64,000 nucleotides of DNA, from contig CAJNDS010000802.1 in the NCBI GenBank assembly GCA_905221605.1, forward strand, positions 312,001 to 376,000, in the 5' to 3' direction. The notes beneath the pieces were generated by a model. The model had not been told where the DNA came from. It did not search any database and was given only the letters and a program-made list of their open reading frames with translations. How positions within the stretch are numbered: the stretch's first letter is position 1; the number at the start of each line of letters is the position of its first letter. This document shows positions 21,319 through 32,232 of the stretch, piece by piece. Origin of the DNA: Symbiodinium natans (Eukaryota > Sar > Dinophyceae > Suessiales > Symbiodiniaceae). The position numbers and the translations under genes are program-made.

Positions 21319-22807
21319 GTCGGCAGAGTGAATCCCGTACAGCAGGTAATCAAGCAGGATGTCTCCATTTTCAGCACAATGCTTTTGCCGCAGACCAGGC
21401 ACACCGTGTTCGATTCTTGATAGATCTGCATATACATCTTCAGTTCCACACCCCATACAACCGATAGGCGCTCCATGCTATGAGGCCGTCGAGCCTGTGT
21501 AGTGAGGGGCTGTGCGTATAAGACGCCACTTGTAGTCTTGGCACAGCCGCTCCCTAGCAAGACGGTTTGGTAGTTTGGCAGTTGCGCCCGTCCTGGTTCC
21601 TTAACTAGCTTAAGGGTTGGGTGTAGGTTTGTGATCCGATGGCCTGAACGAGTGCCCGACGTTGCGGGCACAATGATATGTTTGTGGGGCGTGGGCAGAT
21701 TCAGGAAACTGCTGCAAGTTTCATGGCAGTAATGGCCAAAAGGGTCTGCAAACCCACAAATGAAACTTTAATCCCTCTTCATATGCAAACGGGCAGTGAA
21801 GGATGACTACTGGGAACACTTGCGCGCGAACCACCCTGAGTCTCCAGTTTCCTGGTTCCTCTTTCTTTGCCTGAAAAAGGCGACCATGGTTCTGCGATAT
21901 AGCAGTTCTGCTAGCTGTACTGAGTATTGATTCTACAGTAGCTGGCTTGCCCGAAATAGTTGGCTTAAAACACCTCGATGGAGTGCTTGGCCTGATGGTG
22001 CATCGTCTAGGTTTTCCTTTCCTCATTCTCCCGGATTTCTTGTGTGAGCGCATAGCTCAGGAATTTCAGAAGGCCTGACTGATGGGCCATAAAGACTATA
22101 TTAGACTATATTGAATATGGCGGTCTTTTCGAGCCTTTTTCCCACATAAAAGTGTGCGGATTTTCGATCCTGCTCTGCTGAGTTTTGGAGCCCTGGTGGT
22201 TTGGAAGTTGGGTTTCTTCGAGCATCGAACTTTAGGCCCACAGTCTCAAATGAGGTACGAAGTTGTTTTGTAGCTTCGGTGTTTGAGAGATTGTGTTTGT
22301 TTTCGAGCTGGCTCAAACTTTCCAAAACTTCTTCCCTGCTCTTTTTGTGAGCCGGCCCGAAAAAAAAATGCAAAACTGAGGGCTTACTGAAAGTCCCATA
22401 GTTGCACGTGCTTTGGAATGTCGAAGTTTTTCCATGGTTTTTCGAACCGTCGATGTTCGTGTAAAATGCAAGCAGGCCTCGAGAACTAACCATGGTTCGC
22501 GCGGGCTCGCTGCCCGTGTGCGAGGCGGCGTAATGCGGATCTAGTCCTTCTTGCCCTTCACGTGGGAGCACTACGTAAGGAAGGGTTGCAACGTGTGGAG
22601 TCTGAGGCACGGGGTTAACCCCACACCCTGAAGTCATGTCGCATCTCCCGTCCAAAAGATACAGCGATAAACCGGTAGATCATCTGGGCGGGGGCAGGGG
22701 TGGGGGGCGGACATACACATAAACATTTTAAAAACTGCGTACTGCTTGTGCCGCCCAGATTCTCGAATTCAGATTGACCGAGGAGGAGGCACGACCACGG
22801 CATTCAG
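21319..22807 (+). other. Long intron, no exon seen
   Basis: Nothing on the + strand resembles the repeat. The minus strand is open from 22655 to 22101 (184 codons) without a recognisable domain. The A+T-rich block at about 22080-22130 has TATATTAGACTATATTGAATAT. An old interspersed element is possible but not shown. Confidence 0.3.
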
Positions 22808-22955
22808 CGTCCTTGTGACAGGCTCAATCTGCACGCCTCCATCGCGACGCTGCAGAAGTGCCTGGACAGCTTGGAGGTGCACATCCCTTGGGATACTCCG
22901 GTCACGGAGCCTCGGCAGCCTGAAAAAGACGGGTCTTCCTGCCTGGCTAGTTTAG
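22808..22955 (+). CDS. Giant repeat gene: element with ATLQK.LDSL
   Basis: After CGGCATTCAG. Reads LNLHASIATLQKCLDSLEVH and then IPWDTPVTEP, matching the 'G.I..L...L..L.Y' element. The 3' end is approximate. Confidence 0.52.
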
Positions 22956-23057
22956 CAAACAAGCTGAGGCACCGCCAGTTTCCAAGGGTCCCTACCTGAT
23001 GTCGACCGTGCCTGCCAATGGTACCACGGAAGTGAGCACGTCAGATTTCCAGGCTCC

Positions 23058-23210
23058 CTGGAACCGAATGGAAACTCACATGTTGCCAGCTACTTCTTGC
23101 TGCTATGCATGCCGGGTGCAAAACTCTTGTGTTGAGGTTCTGTTGACATTCAATGATTGGGTGCAAGCTGGCGAAGGGTACTTTCAGCTTGTCGAAGCCT
23201 GGCTGCATAT
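23058..23210 (+). CDS. Possible exon, giant repeat gene
   Basis: A Cys-rich open frame with SCCYACRVQNSCVEVLLTFN and then DWVQAGEGYFQLVEAWLHIS. No clear repeat motif; kept only because of composition and position. Confidence 0.28.
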
Positions 23211-23353
23211 TTCACAGTGGCGGCGGAATTTGCCTGCTGTGGGAGTCTTTGCGGTGCAAAGGACTGCGGAGCCGACAACATGTGTGGAGCAGTCGCCCAG
23301 AGAGCACATGTCTAGCTAGGGCCTAGCTGCACTGTTGCTGTCAGTGGGCAATC

Positions 23354-23542
23354 TGTGTATCAGTGAACACGCTGAATCCGAGGTTGGAACCATGGATGAC
23401 ACAGTTACTTATATCTCCGTCCACGATGCGTTTACAGTCTCCTTCAACAAACACTTGGTCTCGATCAAGTACCCTGAACGCCTCCGTGGGTTGAATCTGC
23501 ATCAGTTCGTCATTCCGCCGGGCGCCATCCGAGACATCACAG
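23354..23542 (+). CDS. Giant repeat gene: Big_5/SbsA-type Ig-like exon, first half
   Basis: Reads DAFTVSFNKHLVSIKYPERL and ends FVIPPGAIRDITG. The ending is the signature of bacterial SbsA/Big_5 Ig-like domains ('IPAGAI.DLAGN'). The exon ends ATCACAG before GAAGGG; joining to 23599 completes the domain. Confidence 0.62.
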
Positions 23543-23598
23543 GAAGGGTGGAAGGGATGTGTTCGCAATGAGTGGGTGCGGGAGGGTCGGTCGTGCAG

Positions 23599-23651
23599 GT
23601 GTCGACTTCCCCGGCGTAGTGGGTGAGGAGTTCACCTTCCGGACAGGCGCC
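23599..23651 (+). CDS. Giant repeat gene: Big_5 end exon
   Basis: Reads VDFPGVVGEEFTFRTGA, matching the 'F.G....FTFTT' close of the Big_5 domain. The junction with 23542 requires a 56-bp intron beginning GA and ending AG; the donor after it is GTGAAG. Confidence 0.62.
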
Positions 23652-25101
23652 GTGAAGTGACGGCAGTCGTCTGGGTGTCATAGGGTCGGTGTGAATGTGC
23701 AGGCCTTGCCAGCTCTACGCCATTGGGCTGGCGTCTTGCAGCGGGAAACATCAGTGATGACTTGGGACAGCCAGGAGGTTGGTATGTCTGCGAGCTGCAG
23801 CCTGGAGCTCAGGGCAAGAGGGCAAGCCTTGGCAAGCCGGCCACTGCAGTCTTGGCACCAAGCAATCGAGTGGGCTTGAAGGTTCTTCTTATCGAGCGAC
23901 TGCACGACAGAGCAGATGCAGGGAACACCTGCAGCAAGCAGCGAAGCCAACGCTTCCAACTGGCAGGACATGATGCACTTGTAGAGGCCCTGCCGACTGA
24001 AATAGCCAGCGTAGCTGTGTCAGGACATCCGCGAGTTTGAGGCAAACCTCGCCTTTGACCAAAGGCCGGCCACAAGGGGATGTTTGCAGGGCAACCGCAG
24101 CCAAAGCAAAGGCAAGAAGGACGTCTACCTAACTTAAACAGAATGGCGATTTCCTACGCGCGTCTAGGGAAGAATGTCGGCATGCGTTCTAACCTCCAGA
24201 AACATGAGGAATGTGGTATGGACATAGATAGAGGGTTACAGCAGCAATGGGCATTGGCAACGGACGCCTAGCAAGACCTGTTTGTGAATGGCATGTTAAT
24301 TGCACGCGAGCATGAAAACCTTAGATGTAGCTCCAGCACCTAGGCCGCTAGTCACATGCAGTATAGCAGGGCTGTCAAAACCAACGCCGTAACTTTGGTG
24401 GTAGCGTTGGAGCCTGGCGAAATCTGGCCCCCATCCGATTTGCATCGCTTTGGCATGTGGCCAGTACGAGCACATGTTGGTGGAGCGACTCCAACAAGCC
24501 CGGAAGCTGGATTGGCTTGCATGTGTCCCCGGGCCTGAGTTTGCCTGGTTTGTGCCTCTGCATTCACCCGCATCTGTTGATGTTACTGCCGCCATCTTGC
24601 TAAGGAAGTCTCCTGGCTTATATGCCCGATCATTAAAGCTACAAGGCAAAGCCGGGGAGGTGAAGCCGGAGGAGATATATGTCGCCTTGCCAGAAAAGTT
24701 GTAAGAAACGAAGAGTTGAGCAATCCAAAGTTCGGGTCACCAATTGGGAGTGATGGCTGGGAGTCGCAAATTTTTAACACGAATTCGATCCTCTCAGGTG
24801 CAGTTCTACGTTGGTGGCCGCTCTGCTGAATGTGTTCAACTGTGAGGCTGCCTGCTTTGTAGTCGGCGGGCCTGAATCAAGAAATCTGAATTTCTGAATC
24901 GTAAGGCCTGTGGTACACACTGCAGACCTTCAGCTACACGGAGGCGTGCGTGTCATTGTCCTCAGACTTCTCTGTGATCTTTGGCAACGCTCCGTGTCGT
25001 CGGTTCAGTTCTTTTCCCTTTCTCACGAGAGAGCATTAAGTTCTCATCCACCAAGGGCCAAGGGGCCAAGGGACAGCCTTTCTGGGCATGTTACAGCCAA
25101 G
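23652..25101 (+). other. Intron-rich stretch with unassigned open frames
   Basis: Frames at about 23699-23880 (QRETSVMTWDSQE or, in another frame, AAGNISDDLGQPGGWYV) and about 24540-24700 (PASVDVTAAILLRKS) may include exons. None has a family match or secure splice sites. Confidence 0.3.
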
Positions 25102-25219
25102 GAGTTCGACACAGTAGCCCCTCGAATCCTGAGCAGCGATCCGGACCTGTCCAGCAGCCTGGCTGTTAGCACCACCCAGAGGATATCGCTCGTCTTCAGC
25201 GAACGGATTCAGAGCCCAG
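25102..25219 (+). CDS. Giant repeat gene: Big_5/SbsA-type domain start
   Basis: After TTACAGCCAAG. Reads FDTVAPRILSSDPDLSSSLA, then VSTTQRISLVFSERIQSP. 'D.TAP.I.S..P' followed by 'I.L.FSE.I' is the typical opening of SbsA/Big_5 Ig-like domains. Ends CCCAG before GCTGAG, a possible GC donor. Confidence 0.68.
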
Positions 25220-25294
25220 GCTGAGCCAGTAACGTAGCGTCCGTAACGCTTGCAACGGTTGTCATGCAATCACGGCAGTATACTTCCAACGCAG

Positions 25295-25437
25295 CAGCTC
25301 GACGACGGGAGTTTAAGGATCGTGCCTGGCAGTGATTTCCTCTTGGTCGATGCTGGAGCAGATGGCCTTTGCAGTACCGCAGATGACACAGTTCTCGCGA
25401 TTCCGGTTGATCTTCCGACTGCTGCGGCTGGGCCCCC
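25295..25437 (+). CDS. Giant repeat gene: Big_5 middle exon
   Basis: Reads GSLRIVPGSDFLLVDAGADG, then LCSTADDTVLAIPVDLPTAA. 'G.LRI.PG' continues the domain begun at 25102; the Asp/Gly-rich insertion looks like a surface loop. Ends are approximate. Confidence 0.55.
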
Positions 25438-25589
25438 CAGATAAGAGTTGATTGACACACATCATCGTGAACACACATCATCGTGACGTGTCAGGTACCT
25501 GCCCCGACCTGACCCAAATGTGTCCGGCACAATGAATTGGGCGAAGCGCAAGTTCCGAGCCTGCTTAGGTCCAGAATGGCACTGTTCCT

Positions 25590-25655
25590 TGGGTCTACAT
25601 CACAGGCGAGACAGTACTGATCCGGTATCCGTATCAAGACATGCCCCTCGGCATG
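25590..25655 (+). CDS. Giant repeat gene: possible Big_5 strand exon
   Basis: Reads YITGETVLIRYPYQDMPLGM, fitting a G.T..I.Y strand between the middle and the end of the Big_5 domain. Splice sites are unresolved. Confidence 0.33.
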
Positions 25656-25725
25656 GTTGGGCAAGCTTCCCGAACATGTGTGAATGCAGCTGCCAAGGAC
25701 GGGTGGCAACTACCACTGCTTGCAG

Positions 25726-25845
25726 GTGGAGCCGGGCATCATTCAGGATTTGGCCGGGACGCCTTTTCCAGGGCTGATCGGCCGCAGCCTCAGCATGAGT
25801 GTGCATTCCAGCGCCGTGGATTCTTCGGGAAAGCCCGAGACGGTT
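25726..25845 (+). CDS. Giant repeat gene: Big_5 end exon
   Basis: After CTGCTTGCAG. Reads VEPGIIQDLAGTPFPGLIGR then SLSMSV, a clear 'PG.I.DLAG..F.GL' domain end. The 3' end is approximate. Confidence 0.68.
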
Positions 25846-25991
25846 GTCCGACGTTTTCCAGCTTGGGAAACAGGAAGGCGGTTTTTATCTTTGCCCACCC
25901 GGCTGAAAGCTCTGTTCCGGCATGTTCTCCTGCAATTGAAAGAGCTGAGGCGACGACTTCCGCTTCCCCGTGGCCACTACGCCCTTCCAAG

Positions 25992-26033
25992 ATGCTACTG
26001 CCCCAGTCTTCGTGGCCACGGAACCGCCCTCAG
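25992..26033 (+). CDS. Giant repeat gene: Big_5 domain start
   Basis: Between CCTTCCAAG and a GC donor (GCAGGG). Reads ATAPVFVATEPPS, the 'D.TAP......P' start of the next Big_5 domain. A following frame at about 26040-26130 (SLTLTVQAHSTHVWPGTELA) may continue it. Confidence 0.58.
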
Positions 26034-26133
26034 GCAGGGTCTGACAGTCTGACATTGACTGTGCAAGCACACTCGACGCACGTTTGGCCAGGCACCGAGT
26101 TGGCAGGTCTGCAAATCCATTCGTTCAAGATCT

Positions 26134-27446
26134 TCATGAGCCACGTGGTTGCGACCATTTGCGGCCACGTGTGTGAGTGTCAATTTCTGTAACAATGCAC
26201 ATATGCTCTTGAGTCTCTTGCATGGAGTTGCGTAGCCTTTCTGTCAGCATTCGGCACGTACCAAAGCATCCGGACATGGCCCATAAGTTCAGCCCTTCAT
26301 CTGGCTTTGTGCCAAGTCAGCGGTTGTCATTTCGGGATTTGGAATGGATGTGGTTGATGATTTCCTCCGTCACAATGGCAGGCTCGATGTGATCACACGC
26401 GCACACACACACACACTGGCTCCTGTCAAAGACTTTTGGGGCTTCGCCAGTCTTGCTTATAGACGGCATTTTGCGCGGCCGGGTGTTGCAAGATGTGTGG
26501 CGAAGGCGTGCTGGAGCTCCGTGGTTGCGCAATGCAGTAAGGGCACCCTGGGCCAGAAGCAGGCTCGCCACCCTGCGGCTCTCAAGAATGGGCGCTGGTC
26601 GCTGGCCCTTCCAGCAAGCACGATCCAGCAGGGACGGGAGAGGGCTCCGAAGATCTCCGAAGAATGTTCGAAGATCTGCCAGGTGCATCTGGTTCGGCCA
26701 GGTCTCAGCTTACCTGCAAAAGGGATGGCTCTTCTGCCGCTCTGCTGCGCATCTCTCCTGCCGCTTCGGAACGACATTTTCCTGCTGCTTGGACGTGACA
26801 GGCCTCAGGGTCTGTGTCTCGATGCGACATAATTGCATTGGAATTACTTGCATGATCCCAGCTGGAAACGGCGATGCTGCCAACGAGTGTTGCTCTTGGA
26901 CACAAGCTGGACCATCTGACAGATGGGTACTGATTGCAGATAGTGTCCAGTGACTTCGGATGGACGAGCTCGTTGGTACGTTCACTCCGCTGTGAACTGT
27001 TGAAGCTTGAACAATTGGACATTGAATCGAGCGGCAGTATGGGATTGCGGCGCGGGCTCGCCTGCTTGACAATATAGGTGGTTGTGTTTTAGTAAACGGG
27101 AGGTTGTGTGATGCCAATCTAATGAGAGGAAAGAGAGCCAAGAAACACGACCCATAAACAAGACTCATAAACAAGGCGCACAAACAACTACTCGAAAACG
27201 AGCGAGATCTTTGTATGTGACAGTGTGAGAGGCGGTTCGTTGGCAGCGCAGTCCCATCTGTACCTTCAGTTTTTGTCACCTAGAGCCCTTTTAGTGAGAA
27301 GACTCCCGAGACGAGGGATGGCAACGGCTTGTGACCACCACCGCTAAGGCGAGGTCGTTGTCCCCTGCGATCCGGAGTCCTTCCGACTTGTTGGGCTGTT
27401 GTAGGGATTTGTCATTGCAAAGTCTGCATACTCGGAGAATTGCCTG
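26134..27446 (+). other. Intron stretch, nothing secure
   Basis: Open frames of 100-165 codons at 26344-26953 show no domain or repeat motif. A short CA run lies at 26397-26417. Confidence 0.3.
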
Positions 27447-27711
27447 GCCTGCCAGTATCATGGTGCGTTCCGCGCAGATTGCGGGCCCGCACGAGATTTA
27501 CTTCACCACGCTTTACGCAAACGGTACATTAGCTGCAGAGATGTGGTTGAGCATCCATTTCTCAGGGCTTCCATTCTGCTTTGCATGCCTGAGGCAGCCT
27601 GGACATGAACACGGACCACATCGTCATCCCATTCACTCCTGAGAACGATGTGATAACTCCCATGTATCTCAGCATTAGCGACTCTGTGCTTTCCGTGGCT
27701 TGCCTGCCTTG
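27447..27711 (+). CDS. Giant repeat gene: two possible exons
   Basis: EIYFTTLYANGTLAAEMWLS (about 27490-27550), then in another frame TDHIVIPFTPENDVITPMYL and SISDSVLSVA (about 27608-27700). Both have beta-strand spacing; the splice between them is not resolved. Confidence 0.32.
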
Positions 27712-28627
27712 AGAGATCGGTAGGCCGAGCAAGAAGCAGTTCAGAAGGACCAGCAATACTTTGACTCGACTTCTGTTGGTGGCATGTCGTAGGAAGATAG
27801 TGACGCCACGCGATTGAACTCCCTAAAACTCAGCAGAGTGCGCAGTTCGATTGACATCAAAACAGAATTGCAATGCTTCAAGCAGAGCTGGCCAACAGCA
27901 AGGGTGTGTTGCAACTCACACGCGAACAACAAGAAACTCTGGGCTCGTCCCAGTCCTTTCGTATTCAAAGCGATCCACACTTTCTCGCCTGAGGCAGAGT
28001 ACGTGTTGTCCCGGATCTAAGAGACAAGATGGACTGTCTTCCTGAATAGGAAGCATTCCTTCAAGGCTCCCATGCACTTGACATGCACTACCACGAAGAC
28101 CGCCAACACCAAAGTGGAATTCGCTGACAAGACGAGCGGACTACAGCTGCTCAAGAAACTGTAGCCCTAGGCGACGAGGAAATAGGAACTTCACTAACCC
28201 TCGCGGCCGGCAAATTTACTTTTTCAAGACTTGTTTTTGGACTTGGAGGATGGCCTTTTCCCGCCCGAAAGAAAGAAAGCACGAAAGCAGTCGGCCAGCG
28301 CGGCCGCGGTTCCCCTTCTTTTGGTGGGATTTAAGCAGATGTAAACATAACTTCGGATCTCTCGTGGCGTAGCGTCGGGGAACTTCCGCGTGTACGTATC
28401 AGGTTTTGTTTCAAGGCCTCCTCTTTGCCCTCCTGAGGGGCTTTTTTTGCTTTCCTTTGGCCGGTGCGTCTCCTCTGCTGTGACCCTGAGCGGATTCAGA
28501 CCTTTCTTGTGATCATTTGTGATTTTCTTCGCCCCTTCACCCCTGCCTCGATCCTGTGGGCTGCCTTGTGGGCGGTCTTCAGCCGTTATTTCTACGTTTG
28601 CCTTGAGCGTGGCTCACGTGGGCCCAG

Positions 28628-28785
28628 GTGACTCTCAACAGGACTCTCTTGTATCTCGGCAGCGAAAAAACAGCGTCGGGCCTAGCAGGAGGCTGCAAGT
28701 TGGACCCTCTAAGGATTGGAAAGACATACACGGTTTGGATTGAAGCCAACTCTTTCGTGGACGCTTGTCTGGAGATGAAAATTGC
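28628..28785 (+). CDS. Giant repeat gene: Big_5-type exon
   Basis: After GTGGGCCCAG. Reads VTLNRTLLYLGSEKTASG, then GKTYTVWIEANSFVDACLEM. '.TYTV.I...SFVD' is the strand leading into the Big_5 end. The 3' end is approximate. Confidence 0.58.
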
Positions 28786-28827
28786 TGGATTGAGTTGTTG
28801 CTACCATGAAACGGGCTGAAAGCCGAG

Positions 28828-28940
28828 GATGAGTCAACGACATCGATCTTTGACATTACCGGCGTACCCACGAACATTCCTAGAAACTTTGCTGGGCTGG
28901 CACCTGGCGACGTGGTCTTCACCGTGGTATCCTGCATGCA
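28828..28940 (+). CDS. Giant repeat gene: Big_5 end exon
   Basis: After AAAGCCGAG. Reads STTSIFDITGVPTNIPRNFA, then GLAPGDVVFTVVS, the close of the domain begun at 28628 ('..D..G....FAGL.PGD..F'). Confidence 0.58.
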
Positions 28941-29181
28941 CACAGGGTTTCGATCCAAAGATGGCCGGTGAATTGATGTCATTTGTACTAGGCCTCCGCG
29001 GGCAGAGTAGTGGCTTTTGCTTGCCTTTTCCCCCTCTAAGTGGCCGAATGCCAAGTGTGTGTGGAGGTGCTTGATTTTGAAATCTGAGCCTGTTCGCAAG
29101 TTTGTTCGGAGCTCTTGACTGCTTCGCAGGAAGTACTGAAGAGCTGCTCATCTTCTGTGCTGTCGTGTCAACCCCCTTGAG

Positions 29182-29445
29182 GTTGAACCGACCGATCTCG
29201 AGCGGAACCCTTACAAGAAGTCCACAATTCCAGTCTGGGATGTGGAGGTAGAGGAAATGGCACGTCCAGAGAAGGTGCACCGGCAATGTTCGGAATGGAC
29301 AACACTGCTAGTACCTTGTGTGGCTGCGCAGGAGCCACTTATGCCTTTTCACTTGGACCACTGCTACATCGATACGCCAAACTGCACAGAGACGAATCCG
29401 AACATCACAAACGGAAGCAATGAGAGCAGCTGGGCAAAAACTGAA
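29182..29445 (+). CDS. Giant repeat gene: unassigned Cys-containing exon
   Basis: An open frame after CCCCCTTGAG reads VEPTDLERNPYKKSTIPVWD and later WTTLLVPC and DHCYIDTPNCTETNPN. Several N-glycosylation sites suit an extracellular protein. The domain is not recognised. Confidence 0.45.
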
Positions 29446-29948
29446 CTAGACATGGTCAAGAGCGTACTATGGCTGTGGCTCGTGCCGTGCTTGGCTCAGC
29501 TCAGGCAACTGCAGTGCTTGGGAAAACATTTCCGTGCTCAGTTTCTTGGCAAGCCTCCGAACAAGCACCCTGAAATCCTCTGAAAGCTTGATGTCGACTA
29601 TGCCGTGACCATGCTTCCCACCCCAGGTGTTTGTGGGCTGACCCCTCGTTCTGGCCAGGGGTTTGCCAAAGTGAGGGAGGAGGAATTGTGGCTGCAGCCT
29701 TGGCACTGGCTGCGTGCCACAACGCCAAACGCCACGTTTCAAGTCCAGTTGGACGTCCCTTGGCTCATGGCACGCTTTGCGCATCATTTGCACCATTTGC
29801 GTTGCTCGGTACGTAGCCTCCGTTTCGCATCTCGCCCAAAAGGTGATGGATGCAAACTCCCCCGTGCTGATCAAATCCAGGGAGGTGCGTGCCACACACG
29901 GCCAAGTTTTTGGGTCGAGAATAGTGGATGTGTGATGATGCGTGCCAG
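29446..29948 (+). other. Intron, or exons not resolved
   Basis: A GTACGT donor at 29811 suggests an exon before it (frame with ATFQVQLDVPWLMARFAHHL). No consensus repeat element was seen. Confidence 0.3.
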
Positions 29949-30029
29949 GAAGTCCATGTCACTGCGGGAACAGCGCAGCTGCTCGCCACCTCCGAGAATG
30001 AGGGCCCTTTTGTGCTACAGGACCTGAAC
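29949..30029 (+). CDS. Giant repeat gene: repeat-start exon
   Basis: Twenty-seven codons after GCGTGCCAG, ending at a GTACGA donor. Reads VHVTAGTAQLLATSENEGPF and then VLQDLN: the 'TSENEGPF.L' strand and the beginning of the D-turn. Confidence 0.66.
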
Positions 30030-30072
30030 GTACGATCCAAACTGAGAGAACCACAAGTCGGCGCTGAGACAG

Positions 30073-30240
30073 GATGACTCCTTTGCAGAGCTCTTTGTAG
30101 AAGTCTCCGTCGAGCCTGCTGGGGTGCTTGGTGCCTTGGACCATGAAAAACCACACCTGCGCTGCAAAAGTCAGGAAGCCCTTTCGGTCCTTTGCCCATA
30201 TGAGGTATTCTTCGATCTGCTTGGCGGGACTGGGGCGGCC
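30073..30240 (+). CDS. Giant repeat gene: D-turn and strand exon
   Basis: Reads DDSFAELFVEVSVEPAGVLG then AL. Joined to 30029 it gives VLQDLNDDSFAELFVEVS, the repeat consensus, across an intron of only 43 bp. It ends GCGGCC before GTGTGA. Confidence 0.66.
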
Positions 30241-30462
30241 GTGTGAACATCAGTTTCGACTTTCCGACAGTCAATCCTGACTATGGCCGCCAAGCTGACA
30301 CTTGCTTTTCATACGTTATGTCCAGGCCTAGTGCGCTCCATGTCAGTCTGAATGGGGTCGAGATGGGTCGAGCAAGGTTCCTTGGGTCAGGGGGACCTCA
30401 CTTCAACAACTCTGGAGGGACGGTCTGCTTCAAAGCTGTCCTTCTACGGCATGGCCGTGCAG

Positions 30463-30700
30463 CTTGGTGGCGCCTGGTGGGTGCAAGATGAGCCATGTTG
30501 TGGTGGCAAGTGTGCCACAAGCAACATGAGGTCGGTAGAAGCAGCGCTCAGCAATCTCAGCTATACAGCGCCAGCAGAGTTTGAGGGGGTTGCCCTGATG
30601 AAGGTTTTGATCCGTGCCATGGCTTCCGATTGGTCATGCAGCTACCCGTCTCAGCTGAAGCTTGCCCTTTTGCGCCCTCCAAAGCTGCATGAGGAGATGG
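30463..30700 (+). CDS. Giant repeat gene: L.Y.AP..F.G exon
   Basis: After GGCCGTGCAG. Reads LGGAWWVQDEPCCGGKC, then VEAALSNLSYTAPAEFEGVA and LMKVLIRAM, a clear closing element. The 3' end is approximate. Confidence 0.7.
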
Positions 30701-31470
30701 AGACTATGTCCGAGAAGAGGGATTGCTGATCAGCGTGCATCCGCCTCCGGCATCTGAAACGAAGCACGGCTTTCTTGAAAACTTCGCGAATACGAGTCCC
30801 CACTTTCTGAGTATAATACAAGTGCTAGAGAAGTGTCGTGGCTCGACAAAAAGGTTGCCTTGAAGTGTTCATGTGCCCGGCAGTGGGAAGCTAACGGCCG
30901 AAATGACAGGAGTGGACGGCTGGATGGTGTTCTCTGCATGCGTTTTGCCGTGCCGTTCTACCGTTCACGATTGTTAGATCTGAAGTTGTGATAAGTTGTG
31001 TCTGTTTTGGCATGTTTTGGCTGTTGTTTTTGGCTTTGTGCAGTTGAAACACTCACACAGGAAGTTCGGTCCTGCTGCACACGGCCGCGCTTGCACATGG
31101 TTGTGATCAAAAACAACCCTGCCCCACATTATACATGAAGCTCCGTGAAGATCCGCGGCATATCCTTCAGGAACCAAGATTCTTCGGAAGCTATGGAAGT
31201 GGAGTCGGACGACATGACAGAGTCTGCGCCATGGTGGGTTTTCGTCACTTGGTGCGAGAAGCTGTTTGCTTGTACTGGGCAACCTCAGGCAAGCTCCGAA
31301 ATTTTGCAGAGTCATTGTGTAAGGTTGCGCTCAGAGGCTTGCCGTTGGCAGTGGACGAGGAGCCTCCGCGCTGCTGGTGCTCCCAGCTGCTAAGTCGCCA
31401 ACCCAAGCCTTGGGTGTTTGGAATTGCGTGCAGACGGGGCGCAAGTAAGATGAAGTAGCAACCAGGGTCT
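30701..31470 (+). other. Intron, one weak exon candidate
   Basis: A frame at about 31145-31240 reads ISFRNQDSSEAMEVESDDMT; it could be a strand exon. No secure boundaries. Confidence 0.3.
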
Positions 31471-31900
31471 CAAAGGAACCTGCCTCGCCAACAAGAGGAC
31501 GGCGTGCTTCCTCTGGCCGAGCGCTTCCACATCGAGGGAACGCCTCCAAGTCCCGTCCGTCTCTCTGCTTTTGCCGCGCTCCACGGCTTGCACACAGTTC
31601 ACACGCACATACGCTGATGGCAATGACAGGATCCAGTAATTCTGTTCCTTGGCAACCTTGAAGATATGACGACCTGCAAGGCTCGAGAACAAAACGGAGA
31701 TGCAAGTCAACGACACGGGGATGCAAGTCAACGACACGATGGAAGTCAATGGCACGTCCGTTTTGGAGGCGCTTCTGCCTGCTGCATCGACTACCGCAGT
31801 AGGTGGTGGAGACGCATCACGTTCATTCCAGAAAGCAGCTATTTCAGCTATTTCTGTGCATTGGCAGTATGCCAGTACCATGAGATGTAACAAGGCCTTC
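31471..31900 (+). pseudogene. Decayed tandem copy of the exon region at 31901-32232
   Basis: This 430-bp block is a tandem duplicate of the block that follows. Matching landmarks are AAGGAACCTGC at the start, the GAG(A/G)GAAC.CCAAGTCC stretch, GCTCGCACACAGTT-like words, and TTTTGGAGGC(G/A)CT at the end. In this copy the frame is broken: a TGA follows the HTVHTHIR part, and the FLGNLEDMTTCKARE and VNGTSVLEALLPAA parts sit in different frames, with an internal 18-bp duplication (GATGCAAGTCAACGACAC). It is therefore probably a non-functional exon copy within an intron. The alternative is two small exons with shifted frames. Confidence 0.6.
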
Positions 31901-31926
31901 CAAGGAACCTGCTTGTCCGACTGCAG

Positions 31927-32232
31927 GATGGCGAGTTCGTCTTGGTCGACCGCTTCTATGTCCAGGAGAGAACTCCAAGTCCTTTCCGTTTCGCTGCCTT
32001 TGCCGAGCTCCACAGCTCGCACACAGTTTCCGCGCGGTGTTCGCAGATCACGGAATCTTATGAATTTTCAACGGTTCGAGCTTGCAGTTCTTTTTTGGGT
32101 AGCCTTGCAGATGTGCGTGCAAGGTATGGGAACGTCTCGGCTGAGGGCACGGCGGGGATGCAAGTGAATGGCAGCAAATCCTTTTTGGAGGCACTCCTGA
32201 ATGCACTGCCGCGCTGGTTCTGGAAAACCAGG
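31927..32232 (+). CDS. Giant repeat gene: intact exon of the tandem duplicate
   Basis: 102 codons between CGACTGCAG and GTAAGT. Reads DGEFVLVDRFYVQERTPSPF, later ITESYEF, FLGSLADVRARYGNVSAEGT and GMQVNGSKSFLEALLNALPR. It covers the strand and 'VNG...LEALLNAL' elements of a repeat. The upstream 430-bp block is a broken duplicate of it. Confidence 0.68.

Noticed and set aside
22101-22655. 184-codon open frame on the minus strand
   Set aside because: No recognisable domain, no flanking signals, and it lies in a long intron of the + strand gene. It may be part of an old repeat element but cannot be supported as a gene.
26344-26953. Overlapping + and - frames of 100-166 codons
   Set aside because: No domain, repeat motif or consistent splice context; mutually exclusive frames.
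31390-32022. 210-codon minus-strand frame across the duplicated block
   Set aside because: The + strand of the right copy has splice sites and the repeat motif. The minus frame stays open only because both copies share the same base pattern.
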